Positions 1-8,658 of a stretch of DNA of 64,000 bases are shown piece by piece. Both the position numbers and the translations under genes were made by a program. Origin of the DNA: JAGREO01 sp020446285 (GTDB lineage: Bacteria; Pseudomonadota; Alphaproteobacteria; Geminicoccales; Geminicoccaceae). The notes below the pieces were generated by a model. The model was not told the origin of the DNA. It did no database searches and was given only the letters and a program-made list of their open reading frames with translations. The stretch lies in the NCBI GenBank assembly GCA_041398005.1, contig JAWKVP010000004.1:321970-385969 (forward strand), given 5' to 3'. How positions within the stretch are numbered: the first letter of the stretch is position 1; every line of letters starts with the position of its first letter.

Positions 1-877
1 CGATTCCGACATGCGCGAACTGCTCAAGGGTTGGCTCAATCCCGGATTTCTCAGTCTCGTGCGAATCGACTGGAACAGTCCGGCCTCCCTTCTCGAGAAG
101 CTCATGCGGTACGAGAAGGTGCAGAAAATTCCCAATCTGGAAGCTCTTCGCAGGCGCCTCGGCCGCGACCGGCGCTGCTTTGCCTTCTTCCATCCGGCAT
201 TGCCCGACGAACCGCTGATCTTCGTGCAGGTGGCCCTCGTCAGGGGGATGGCCGCCAGCGTCCAGCCGCTGATCGAGCCGACCAGCGAAATCGGCGATCC
301 GGCTGCGGCCGACACCGCCATATTCTATTCCATCAGCAACTGTCTCGATGGCCTGCGCGGCGTGTCCCTGGGGAACTTCCTCATCAAGCTCGTTGTCGGC
401 GAGCTCTCGCGCGAGCAACCCGCGCTTCGCACCTTCGCCACACTGTCACCGGTGCCGGGATTCCTCGAATGGTATCGCGAGGCAGCCGGAAACGGCCTTC
501 TCGACAGCGCCGACAATGCACGCCTCGAGCGCCTCGAACAGCCGGACTGGGTCGACGACGAGACATTCTCCAGCGAAGCGAAGCCACATCTCGAAGCACT
601 CGCCGCACACTATCTGATGCTCGAAAAACGAAATGGCCGCGCACGCGACCCCGTCGCCCGCTTTCACCTGAACAACGGAGCACGACTGGAGCGCATCAAC
701 TGGCTCGGCGACACATCCGTCAAGGGCCTCGGCGAATCAGCCGGCGTCCTGGTGAACTACCGCTACGATCTGGCGCATATCGAGCGTAACCATGAGGCTT
801 TCGCCAATGACGGAACGGTTGTCGCTTCGTCCGCCGTCCGGTCCCTCATCCGCCCGCTCGCGGGCGACGACAGCTGA
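1..877 (+). CDS. mcd: malonyl-CoA decarboxylase, C-terminal part (5' end outside window)
   Basis: Decarboxylates malonyl-CoA to acetyl-CoA. The reading frame is open to the window edge, so the N-terminal helical domain and start codon are missing; about 291 residues are visible. The catalytic domain is recognisable from FFHPALPDEPLIFVQVAL, the stretch FYSISNC followed by GVSLGNFLIK, and RFHLNNGARLERINWLGD near the C-terminus. In the family the serine of the SISNC region and the histidine of FHLxNGA act in catalysis; both are present. The gene ends in TGA 49 bp before the convergent prolyl isomerase gene. An internal ATG at position 11 is not the start, because the family similarity runs through it. 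Confidence 0.93.
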   Translation, partial: DSDMRELLKGWLNPGFLSLVRIDWNSPASLLEKLMRYEKVQKIPNLEALRRRLGRDRRCFAFFHPALPDEPLIFVQVALVRGMAASVQPLIEPTSEIGDPAAADTAIFYSISNCLDGLRGVSLGNFLIKLVVGELSREQPALRTFATLSPVPGFLEWYREAAGNGLLDSADNARLERLEQPDWVDDETFSSEAKPHLEALAAHYLMLEKRNGRARDPVARFHLNNGARLERINWLGDTSVKGLGESAGVLVNYRYDLAHIERNHEAFANDGTVVASSAVRSLIRPLAGDDS

Positions 878-925
878 TTCTAGCCTGCAGGCAGGCGCTG
901 ATCTGTCGTCGCCGCCCTCAGCCTG

Positions 926-1780
926 TCATTCGGCCTTCGGCTCCTCCTCGACGGCCTGCTCGCTGCCGTCGATGTTGAAGCGGGTGATGTCGGCACCGTC
1001 ACGGATATCCTCGAGCACCTCGGTCACGGATTGCGCCGCGAGCTCCTGACGCAATTGCGGTTCGAGTTCCTCGAAGGTCGGTTCGGTCGTGCGCTTGTCC
1101 TCGACCAGAATGACATGCCAGCCGAAATCGGTCTTGACCGGATCGGCAGTGTGCGTGCCGGGCTCCATGGCAAAGGCGGCATCACCGAACTCGGGCACCA
1201 TCGCACCCCGCTCGAAATATCCGAGATCGCCGCCATCGGGACCCGACGGCCCGGTGGAGTGCTCTTTCGCGAGTTCGGCGAAATCCGCGCCCTCCTCGAG
1301 CTTGCCGATGATCTCGCGGGCTTCTTCCTCGGTCTCGACGAGAATATGCCGGGCCTTGACCTCCTCGGTGGCGAAACCGGGCATCCCCTTGCGCGCCTCA
1401 TACGCCGCCTGCAATGCCTCGTCGGTGACCTTCGCGTCGATCGCGCGGGCGAGATAGGCCTGACGCAACACATCCTCCTGCGCCCGGCGCATCGCTTCGG
1501 CCACTTCCTCCTCGTCACCGATGGATTCCTTCTCCGCGCGCTGCAGCAGAAGCTCGCCATCGACCAGACGCTGGAGCAGGGGCTCGTAGACCGCCTCGAC
1601 CGGCATCTGACGGTACTGTTCGGGCAACGCCTCGTAGGACGCGACGAGATCGGCGCGGGTCAGTTCCTCGCCATTGACGATGGCAACGACCGCGTCGCCA
1701 TCAGCGTCCTGGGCAGCCGCCGAAAGACCACAAAGACTCGTGGCCGCGACAAGGGCGGCGACAAAGGCTGCATTTCGCAT
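926..1780 (-). CDS. periplasmic peptidylprolyl isomerase, parvulin (PpiC/SurA) type
   Basis: Predicted exported foldase that isomerises Xaa-Pro bonds, about 284 residues. I chose the ATG at 1780 because the product then begins with a clean signal peptide (MRNAAF, hydrophobic run, cleavage near SAAAQD); longer versions of the frame lack one. After a SurA-N-like helical region comes a parvulin rotamase domain at roughly residues 140-240: VKARHILVETEEEA, then DGGDLGYFERGAMVPEF and FGWHVILVEDKR, all classic for the family. The tail is acidic (EQAVEEEPKAE). It probably assists outer-membrane or periplasmic protein folding. The next gene upstream is a small lipoprotein on the same strand, 124 bp away. 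Confidence 0.92.
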   Translation of the reverse strand: MRNAAFVAALVAATSLCGLSAAAQDADGDAVVAIVNGEELTRADLVASYEALPEQYRQMPVEAVYEPLLQRLVDGELLLQRAEKESIGDEEEVAEAMRRAQEDVLRQAYLARAIDAKVTDEALQAAYEARKGMPGFATEEVKARHILVETEEEAREIIGKLEEGADFAELAKEHSTGPSGPDGGDLGYFERGAMVPEFGDAAFAMEPGTHTADPVKTDFGWHVILVEDKRTTEPTFEELEPQLRQELAAQSVTEVLEDIRDGADITRFNIDGSEQAVEEEPKAE

Positions 1781-1904
1781 GAAAGATCCTATTGGCTGAA
1801 GTCCGCACCTCCGCCGTCGGGCAGAGGGCAAGGGGTGATACCGCTCATGCGCATCAAGCCACATCCAGGGACTGTAGACAACAACGCGCTCGGGATCGGC
1901 ACGG

Positions 1905-2234
1905 TCAGGAAGGACAGTCGGCGGCCTCTTCGCGATTGGTGGTGAAGCTGCCATCGACCCGACGGTAGTGGATCGCGGTGACGACCGCCGATGTCGCCGA
2001 CCAGGGCGTATACTGGACACAACCGTCGGTCGTTTTCGAGACAGGCACCATATAGACACCCCGCCCCACATCGATCGCCCCCTCGGGTGGCGAGGCCGGC
2101 GCGCTCGCGGGCCGCATTCCGGAACTCTCCGCCTCCGTCATCGCCCCCTCCTCCCCGACACCGGTCACGGACGAACCGCAGGCGGCGAGAACCGCACCCA
2201 GAAAACCGCCTGCCATCCAGTTCCGCCTGCGCAT
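1905..2234 (-). CDS. small hypothetical lipoprotein
   Basis: A 109-residue protein not assigned to a known family. It starts at an ATG preceded by GGAGG five bases upstream; a GTG two codons earlier is less well placed. The N-terminus (MRRRNW, hydrophobic run, LAAC) is a typical lipoprotein signal with the lipidated cysteine at residue 19. The mature part has an Ala/Pro/Ser-rich linker followed by a small C-terminal segment with two cysteines (GCVQ, ADC) that could form a disulfide. It lies upstream of, and in the same direction as, the prolyl isomerase, so it may be an envelope protein expressed with it. Confidence 0.72.
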   Translation of the reverse strand: MRRRNWMAGGFLGAVLAACGSSVTGVGEEGAMTEAESSGMRPASAPASPPEGAIDVGRGVYMVPVSKTTDGCVQYTPWSATSAVVTAIHYRRVDGSFTTNREEAADCPS

Positions 2235-2245
2235 CCACACCTCCG

Positions 2246-2350
2246 CTAGAGCGGATCCCGATCACATGCGATCGGTCTACCGCTCTATCTCGTTGTTTCG
2301 CCGCGTTTCCTGATCGTTCAGGTGGTTCCACCTGAACGGGAAATGCTCTA
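2246..2350. repeat. intergenic three-hairpin repeat (element A)
   Basis: Between the lipoprotein and protease genes. It contains AGAGCGG/CCGCTCT (2248-2254 with 2280-2286) enclosing CCGATC/GATCGG, and then a perfect 11-bp stem CGTTCAGGTGG/CCACCTGAACG with a TT loop (2315-2338). It is flanked by CTAGAGC and GCTCTAG, an inverted repeat of the ends. Short palindromic intergenic modules of this style are common in alphaproteobacterial genomes. A related, degenerate arrangement is seen near 9.8 kb. Confidence 0.7.
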
Positions 2351-2456
2351 GTGCACCGGCGCATTCACTCCGTTCATTCGCCAATACACCAGCTCCTTGT
2401 TTTTGCATCAATTTGTCCAGACAGATCCGTACGATCTGTCTGGATCGATGCACTAG
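2348..2456. repeat. 109-bp MITE-like repeat, copy 1
   Basis: The element is bounded by inverted ends CTAGTGCA (2348-2355) and TGCACTAG (2449-2456). It contains a perfect 11-bp stem CCAGACAGATC/GATCTGTCTGG with loop CGTAC (2417-2443). A second copy of the same length, about 83% identical without gaps (91 of 109 by eye), lies at 32982-33090. It carries no coding potential and abuts element A. Confidence 0.82.
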
Positions 2457-2478
2457 CCGGGTCCGGGCCCGGATCCGA

Positions 2479-4758
2479 TCAGAAACCGTAGCCGACCCGG
2501 ACGCCGCCGCCGAGTTCCGTGTCGGCATCGGCGTCGTGATTCGGCTCGAACCGCGCGAAGGCACCGACGGAAACATTCATGTGATGTTCGTCGAAGGCCC
2601 TGCGATAGACCATCTGCAGGCTGCGCTCGCGACCGTCGGGCGAGATGTCGACCTTGCCGCGCTCGCGCAGGACCGCACCATCCGCGCTCTCGCCGACCGG
2701 CACATCGAGGCTCATCGCCGCATCCTCCGGACGCAGCGGTTGCGAAAGACTGAATGCGAGCTGGTCGTCGCCGGCAAGCTCGCGCAGGGCGAGGCCGACG
2801 GCGAAGGCGTCACTGCGGCCGATATCGAGGCCACGCACCAGCCCCGGCCGGCCGGCGTCACTGTCAGTCCAGCCACTGGTGAAACTGCCGAAGAGAGCAA
2901 GATCGCTGTCGAGTTGTGCCGAGGCGAGAAAGCTGAAGAAGCTCGTGCGCGCCTGCGTGGCGCCCGCTGCACCGCTGACCTGCGTTCCGAGGGCCGTGTC
3001 GTCCTCGTCGAGCACGCCCGCTGTGGAACTCAGCCTGAACATGTCACCGAACGCCCGGCTGAGGGTCACGCTGCCAAGCCTGCCCTCGCCACCCTCCGTT
3101 CCGGTGTCGCCCCGACCGACCGTGAACTCGAGGCGCGTCGCATCGTCGAGGGCGGTATCGAGGCGAAGCGTCTCGTCCATCGAGACCATCTCGCCATAGG
3201 GCGACAGGGCGCGGTCGAGCACCGCGACATCGCCCCCGGCAAGCGCGCGCAGCTCGTCACCATGTCCCGTGCCGGCACCCGCACCACGTCCGACCGAAAG
3301 GCGGGTATCGTCTCCGAGCGCGAAACCGATCCGGTAGCGTTCGATCGCCCCGTCATCATCCAGTTCGTCGAAGCGGTGCGACAATCCTTCCGCAGCCCTT
3401 GCAGGATCGTGACTGAATGTCAGGCTGTGCCCGCTTTCGGTCACGAACTCGCCCGTCTCGAGCGTGGAGGCAAACAGGAACGGCTCGAGCCTTGCATCGC
3501 CATCGGCAAGCCGCACCGAATGACCGATATCGGCCCTGAAGGGAAAGAGCTGGCTGTCATGCACCAGCACCTCGCCGAGCCCGGCCGCGAGCGCCTGACC
3601 GTCGGCCCATGCCGGCAGCCTGACCGACGTTCCGGCGAGCGCCGCCGAATTCTCGCCCGGACGTGCACCGAGCGCGACCGAGGTGAAACCCACCGGATTG
3701 AGCGCCCGCTGCATGTTGAGGCGACCGCGACCATAGACGACATCGACTCCGGGCGCACCGAGATCGTCGGCCGTGCTCAGCATGCGCTCGACGATCTGCT
3801 GCGGCGTCCGCTCGGGAAAGGCCGCGAGCAGAACCGCCGCACCGCCCGCCACATAGGGGGCGGCAAAGGATGTGCCGGAATAGGTCGTGTATTTCTTGCC
3901 GTTCGATGTCGAGCGGATCTCCTCGCCCGGAGCAAAGAGGCAATATCTGCGGACGGTACCGCAACTCGTGCTGAAATCGGCCTTGGCCTCGCCGGTGGGA
4001 TCGAGTGCGCCCACGGCGATGGCATATCCGGCGATACCGGATTTGTTGGCGTAGATTGCCGGGGCGGAAAGCGGCGAGAGCGCATCCTCATTGCCGAGAG
4101 CCGCCGTCATGATCTTGTTGCGGCCAGCGGCACGGACCATCGCGTCCCTGATCTGGTCCTCGAAATCCGGAGTGGTGAAGCTCATGTTGATGACATCGGA
4201 CTCGCCCTCGGGCAGCGATCCGAGCTTCGTGCCATCCCAGAGCCTGTAGGTCTTGTCGACCCCGGCGGCCGAAGCGATGGCGGATGCGATCACCGCGTCA
4301 TCGTCGATTTCGTAGATGCCCTGTTCGTAATCCTCCGGCGAGATACGGAAATTGACGATACCGGCATTGTAGGCGACGCCATGCACGCCCTTGTCGTTCT
4401 TGCGGGCGGCGGCGACACCGGCAACGCCCGTTCCGTGCGGCCCCGGGTCGCGGGTCGGCAGGCCGAAGCGGGCGAACGCATCGACGATGTCGAGATCGGG
4501 ATGCGGCGTGACACCGGTGTCGACGATAGCGATCCGCACCCCTTCCCCACCGGCCTTGCCGGTTGCCCGGATGGCATAGCCGGCGGCAAGGCTGACCGCG
4601 TCATGCCCGCCCATCGACCGGTATTCCTGCGTGCGGAATTCCTCGGCATTCACCTGCGGCTGCGTGACATCGCCGGCACCGCCGCCATTTCCTCCTCCAC
4701 CACAACCTGCAAGCCACGCGGCAGTCGCAAGGAGGGTGAGGTGAAGCCGAGCCGACAT
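2479..4758 (-). CDS. S8 (subtilisin-like) serine protease with C-terminal barrel-like domain, lipoprotein signal
   Basis: A 759-residue predicted surface or outer-membrane protease. The N-terminus carries a lipoprotein signal (LAGC, cysteine 19) and a Gly-rich spacer. The peptidase S8 domain spans about residues 55-350 with the full triad: Asp80 in AIVDTGV, His108 in GPHGTGVAG, Ser297 in SGTSFAAPYVAG; Asn223 (ALGNED) fits the oxyanion hole. The C-terminal ~380 residues are rich in alternating polar and hydrophobic strands and end in GGGVRVGYGF; a terminal Phe is typical of outer-membrane beta barrels. This is the layout of subtilase autotransporters (type Va), although a lipobox on such a protein is less common. 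The divergent neighbour is ettA; the 3' end abuts the repeat cluster. Confidence 0.88.
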   Translation of the reverse strand: MSARLHLTLLATAAWLAGCGGGGNGGGAGDVTQPQVNAEEFRTQEYRSMGGHDAVSLAAGYAIRATGKAGGEGVRIAIVDTGVTPHPDLDIVDAFARFGLPTRDPGPHGTGVAGVAAARKNDKGVHGVAYNAGIVNFRISPEDYEQGIYEIDDDAVIASAIASAAGVDKTYRLWDGTKLGSLPEGESDVINMSFTTPDFEDQIRDAMVRAAGRNKIMTAALGNEDALSPLSAPAIYANKSGIAGYAIAVGALDPTGEAKADFSTSCGTVRRYCLFAPGEEIRSTSNGKKYTTYSGTSFAAPYVAGGAAVLLAAFPERTPQQIVERMLSTADDLGAPGVDVVYGRGRLNMQRALNPVGFTSVALGARPGENSAALAGTSVRLPAWADGQALAAGLGEVLVHDSQLFPFRADIGHSVRLADGDARLEPFLFASTLETGEFVTESGHSLTFSHDPARAAEGLSHRFDELDDDGAIERYRIGFALGDDTRLSVGRGAGAGTGHGDELRALAGGDVAVLDRALSPYGEMVSMDETLRLDTALDDATRLEFTVGRGDTGTEGGEGRLGSVTLSRAFGDMFRLSSTAGVLDEDDTALGTQVSGAAGATQARTSFFSFLASAQLDSDLALFGSFTSGWTDSDAGRPGLVRGLDIGRSDAFAVGLALRELAGDDQLAFSLSQPLRPEDAAMSLDVPVGESADGAVLRERGKVDISPDGRERSLQMVYRRAFDEHHMNVSVGAFARFEPNHDADADTELGGGVRVGYGF

Positions 4759-4885
4759 GCAATGTCCTCCGCAACTGACGGTTTTTTTGTCAAAGAAAAT
4801 TCGACGGCAGATCCTTCGTCGCCGAAGCTACATGATTAACCCTTTCTGGCAAGCGGCAACGTTCCCGAGTGAGGGCACGCAAGGG

Positions 4886-4912
4886 CGCGTCGATGGCTTC
4901 CCCATCGACGCG
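4886..4912. promoter_or_regulatory. perfect hairpin in the ettA 5' region
   Basis: An 11-bp perfect inverted repeat CGCGTCGATGG/CCATCGACGCG with loop CTTCC lies 60 bp upstream of the ettA start, in the gap between the divergent protease and ettA. No U-run follows on either side, so it does not look like a terminator; it could be an operator or a structured leader. Confidence 0.5.
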
Positions 4913-4972
4913 AATCCTGTTAGAAGGCGCCGTCCTTTCCACCGGAAATCGAATTCAGCGCCGGGGTGCTGC

Positions 4973-6649
4973 ATGGCTGCCTACCAGTACATCTATGTAA
5001 TGAAGCGATTGTCCAAGATCTTTCCCGGCGGGAAGAAGATCCTGCAGGACGTGACGCTCGCCTTTCTTCCCGGCGCCAAGATCGGCGTGCTTGGTGTCAA
5101 TGGCGCGGGCAAGTCGACGGTTCTGCGCATCATGGCCGGTCAGGATCAGGATTTTACCGGTGAAGCCTGGGCAGCCGACGGGGTCAAGGTCGGTTATCTG
5201 GAACAGGAGCCACATCTCGACCCGGACAAGGACGTGCTCGGCAATGTCATGGACGGTGTCGCCGAAACGAAGGAGCTGCTCGACCGCTTCAACGAGGTGA
5301 GCAACAGGTTTGCCGATCCGGATGCCGATTTCGACGCGCTCATGGCCGAACAGGCCGACCTGCAGGAGAAGATCGACGCCTGCAATGGCTGGGAAATCGA
5401 GCGGACGCTGAACATCGCCATGGACGCGCTGCGTTGCCCGCCGGGCGATGCCGATGTGAGCAAGCTTTCCGGTGGTGAGCGTCGCCGCGTCGCCCTTTGC
5501 CGCCTGCTGCTCTCGCAGCCCGACATGCTGCTGCTCGACGAGCCGACCAATCATCTCGATGCCGAAAGCGTCGCCTGGCTCGAACGCTTCCTGCACGACT
5601 ACAAAGGTACGGTCGTGGCCGTCACCCATGACCGCTACTTCCTCGACAATGTCGCCGGCTGGATCCTCGAGCTCGATCGCGGCCGCGGCATTCCCTATGA
5701 GGGCAACTATTCCGGCTGGCTGGAGCAGAAGCGCAAGCGCATGGCCCAGGAAGAGCGCGAGGAGCAGGCCCGCCAGCGCACGCTCGCCCGCGAGGCCGAG
5801 TGGATCTCACAGAGCCCGCGCGCCCGTCAGGCCAAGCAGAAGGCCCGCGTCACGGCTTACGAGGAGCTGTTGCGCACGGCCACCGATACCGCCCCCGGCA
5901 CCGCTCAGATCATGATTCCGGCCGGTCCGAGGCTTGGCGGCAATGTCGTCGATTTCGGGAGTGTCACCAAGGGCTTCGGTGAGAAACTTCTCATCGAGGA
6001 TCTTTCATTCCGTCTGCCGCCCGGCGGTATCGTCGGCGTGATCGGTGCGAATGGTGCGGGCAAGACCACGCTCTTTCGCATGATCACCGGCGAGGAAAAG
6101 CCGGATTCGGGTGATGTGAAGATCGGCGATACGGTGCAGCTCGGCTATGTCGACCAGAGCCGCGATTCGCTCGATGCCGGCAAGAGCGTATTCGAGGAAA
6201 TCTCCGGCGGCACCGATCATCTCGAATTCGGCAAGCATGTGCTCAATTCGCGGGCCTATGTCGCCGCCTTCAACTTCAAGGGCTCGGACCAGCAGAAGAA
6301 GGTGGGCGTGCTCTCCGGCGGCGAGCGCAACCGCGTGCATCTGGCCAAACTGCTGCGCTCGGGCGCCAACCTGCTGCTGCTCGATGAGCCGACCAACGAT
6401 CTCGATGTCGACACGCTGCGGGCGCTGGAAGATGCGCTGCTCGATTTCGCGGGCTGCGCCATCGTGATCTCGCATGATCGCTGGTTCCTCGACCGCATCG
6501 CCACGCACATCCTCGCCTTCGAGGGTGACAGCCATGTCGAGTGGTTCGAGGGCAATTTCCAGGATTACGAGGAGGACAAGAAGCGTCGCCTCGGCGCGCA
6601 GGCGGTGGAACCGCACAGGATCAAGTACAAGCCCCTCAAGGTGGCCTGA
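4973..6649 (+). CDS. ettA: energy-dependent translational throttle protein EttA (ABC-F ATPase)
   Basis: A soluble ABC-F protein that binds the ribosomal E site and gates the first elongation step according to the ATP/ADP ratio. The start at 4973 (MAAYQYIYVMKRLSK) gives 558 residues, matching EttA; the frame continues upstream but without similarity. Two ABC cassettes are visible: the first with GVNGAGKST (residues 41-49), LSGGERRRVAL and LLLDEPTNHLD, the second with GANGAGKTT, LSGGERNRVHL and LLLDEPTNDLD. Between them is the charged helical linker (EQKRKRMAQEEREEQARQR) that contacts P-site tRNA in this family. There are no membrane segments, as expected. Confidence 0.97.
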   Translation: MAAYQYIYVMKRLSKIFPGGKKILQDVTLAFLPGAKIGVLGVNGAGKSTVLRIMAGQDQDFTGEAWAADGVKVGYLEQEPHLDPDKDVLGNVMDGVAETKELLDRFNEVSNRFADPDADFDALMAEQADLQEKIDACNGWEIERTLNIAMDALRCPPGDADVSKLSGGERRRVALCRLLLSQPDMLLLDEPTNHLDAESVAWLERFLHDYKGTVVAVTHDRYFLDNVAGWILELDRGRGIPYEGNYSGWLEQKRKRMAQEEREEQARQRTLAREAEWISQSPRARQAKQKARVTAYEELLRTATDTAPGTAQIMIPAGPRLGGNVVDFGSVTKGFGEKLLIEDLSFRLPPGGIVGVIGANGAGKTTLFRMITGEEKPDSGDVKIGDTVQLGYVDQSRDSLDAGKSVFEEISGGTDHLEFGKHVLNSRAYVAAFNFKGSDQQKKVGVLSGGERNRVHLAKLLRSGANLLLLDEPTNDLDVDTLRALEDALLDFAGCAIVISHDRWFLDRIATHILAFEGDSHVEWFEGNFQDYEEDKKRRLGAQAVEPHRIKYKPLKVA

Positions 6650-6701
6650 ACAGGGAAGGATCGCGCGAAGCCGGCAAGAGGGAGGTCATCGGACCGACGC
6701 C

Positions 6702-8399
6702 ATGCATCATGCCGACCTTCTCCTCGCCACCACGATCCTCCTTGCCGCGAGCATCGCCAGCATCGTCGTCTTCCGCCGCGCCGGATTCGGTTCGGTACTG
6801 GGTCTTCTCGCGACAGGCATTCTCGTCGGCCCTTCCGGCCTCGCCGTTACCCGTGATGTCGAGACTTTCCGCTCGGTCACCGAACTCGGTGTCGTGCTGC
6901 TGCTCTTCATCATCGGCCTCGAGATGGAACCGAAGCGGCTTTGGGGAATGCGCCGGGCGGTGTTCGGCATGGGCCTTGCCCAGGTGGCACTCACCGGCCT
7001 CGTGCTCTGGGCCGGCGCGATGCTGCTCGGGAATGCCTTCGAACCGGCGCTCATTCTGGGTATGGGCCTCGCCCTTTCCTCCACCGCCTTCGTCATCCAG
7101 CTGCTCGAGGAGCGCGGTGAGCTCGTGACCAGGCATGGCGAGGCCGCCTTCGGGATCCTGCTTTTCCAGGACCTTATGGTCGTCCCGCTGCTCATGCTGG
7201 TGAGCATCCTCGCCGCCGACGGCGGCAGCGAAAGCGGGATCGGCTCGATGGGCACCCAGGCGGCGCTCGGCATCGGCATGATCGCGCTTGTCGTCATCGT
7301 CGGACGTTTCGTCCTTCCGGCGGCGCTCGCCTATGCCGCCCGCCATCGCCACGCCGAGGCGTTCACCGGTCTTGCCATGCTTGCGGTGGCACTCTCGGCG
7401 CTGCTCATGGAGCTGGCGGGCCTTTCCATGGCGCTGGGCGCGTTCCTGATGGGCATCCTGCTGTCGCGCTCGCGCTATCATCATCAACTCGAAGCCGATA
7501 TTGCACCGTTCAAGGGCATCCTGCTGTCACTCTTCTTCATCTCGGTGGGCATGTCGGTCGATCTCGGCGTGCTTGGCGACAATCTCCTTCTCATCGCGAT
7601 TGTCGTGCTCGCCATCATCGCAGCGAAGTTCGTCTGCCTGCTGGCCGTGGCGAGATTGTTCGCCTTCGACATGGCAAGCTCGATACGCATCGCCGGCCTC
7701 CTGTCGCAGAGCGGCGAGTTCGGTTTCGTCCTGTTCGGCGCCGCGCATGTTTTCGGCCTGCTCGATACCGGCCTGTTCGTCGAGGCGATCCTCGTGATTT
7801 CCGCGAGCATGGCCTTCACACCGCTGCTCACCCGCTTCATCGACCGGCAGCTCGCGGGCCTGCGGGCTGCGGGCGCGGACGATCCCGTACCATCGACGCT
7901 CCGGCGCCATGTCGTCCTTTGCGGCTACGGGCGGGCCGGTCGCGCGGTAGGCACCATGCTGGAGACCGCGGGTCACCAATTCGTCGCTATAGATTACGAC
8001 CCCGCACGGGTCGAACGAGCCCAGGCGATGGGTACGCATGTCATGTATGGCAATGCCGCCGACCGGCAACTGCTCGAAAAGGCCGGCATCGGACGGGCGC
8101 AGGCGGTTGTCGTGACTCTTGACAGGCCCGACGCCATGCACCGCGTGGTTTCCGCCATTCGCAATTTCTATCCGGAGATCCGCCTGATCGCCCGTGCGGC
8201 CGATCTTCTCAGCCGTGAGCGCATGCTGGTGGACGGGGTGACGCATGTTGTCCCGGAAACCGTCGAGATGAGCATAGCGCTCGGCGAGGCGACACTGCGC
8301 CTCGTCGGAACGGAAGACGGACGGATTGCCGAAATCGCCGGTCTCCTGCGCGCCGATGACTATGCCTCCTTGAGGTTTCTGGAACACCGGCCGGGCTGA
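6702..8399 (+). CDS. Kef-type cation:proton antiporter with TrkA-N (RCK) domain
   Basis: A CPA2-family monovalent cation/proton antiporter of 565 residues in the inner membrane. The first ~380 residues are almost entirely hydrophobic helices, with the family segments GLLATGILVGPSGL, LLLFIIGLEMEPKRLW and SGEFGFVLFGAAH. A linker leads to a TrkA-N nucleotide-binding domain that starts near residue 403 with VVLCGYGRAGRAVG (GxGxxG) and continues to about residue 540. The ATG at 6702 follows a purine-rich GGGAGG that is rather far away (about 17 bases), so initiation may be weak. It probably exports K+ or Na+ under pH or electrophile stress; KefB/KefC specificity cannot be settled from sequence. 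Confidence 0.92.
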   Translation: MHHADLLLATTILLAASIASIVVFRRAGFGSVLGLLATGILVGPSGLAVTRDVETFRSVTELGVVLLLFIIGLEMEPKRLWGMRRAVFGMGLAQVALTGLVLWAGAMLLGNAFEPALILGMGLALSSTAFVIQLLEERGELVTRHGEAAFGILLFQDLMVVPLLMLVSILAADGGSESGIGSMGTQAALGIGMIALVVIVGRFVLPAALAYAARHRHAEAFTGLAMLAVALSALLMELAGLSMALGAFLMGILLSRSRYHHQLEADIAPFKGILLSLFFISVGMSVDLGVLGDNLLLIAIVVLAIIAAKFVCLLAVARLFAFDMASSIRIAGLLSQSGEFGFVLFGAAHVFGLLDTGLFVEAILVISASMAFTPLLTRFIDRQLAGLRAAGADDPVPSTLRRHVVLCGYGRAGRAVGTMLETAGHQFVAIDYDPARVERAQAMGTHVMYGNAADRQLLEKAGIGRAQAVVVTLDRPDAMHRVVSAIRNFYPEIRLIARAADLLSRERMLVDGVTHVVPETVEMSIALGEATLRLVGTEDGRIAEIAGLLRADDYASLRFLEHRPG

Positions 8400-8658
8400 A
8401 CGCATCGGCTTTTTCAACCAAACGCGTGACGCGACCATCAAGCCGGAACGATCACCCTCCCCTCTAACATGCTTAACAGGCAGCATATTCCCGTATCCAG
8501 GCAGGCAAGTGTTGTCCCCCTGTGATTGAGCCATGTGCCAGTGACGCGATAGTTTACACAACGGCAATCACGAAAGACGCGTGGCGCGGGAATGGTCGCA
8601 GGGCAGGCCGAATGCCTTCGGTCGATCCGTGCCGCGCCCACATGGGGAAGAAACCGGA

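Noticed and set aside
2413..4839. Long plus-strand frame opposite the subtilase
   Set aside because: It is the complement shadow of the protease gene; its sequence has no domain and the minus strand has a full catalytic triad and signal peptide.
4757..4972. Upstream extension of the ettA frame
   Set aside because: The frame is open but lacks EttA similarity and contains the 11-bp dyad; the family N-terminus begins at 4973.
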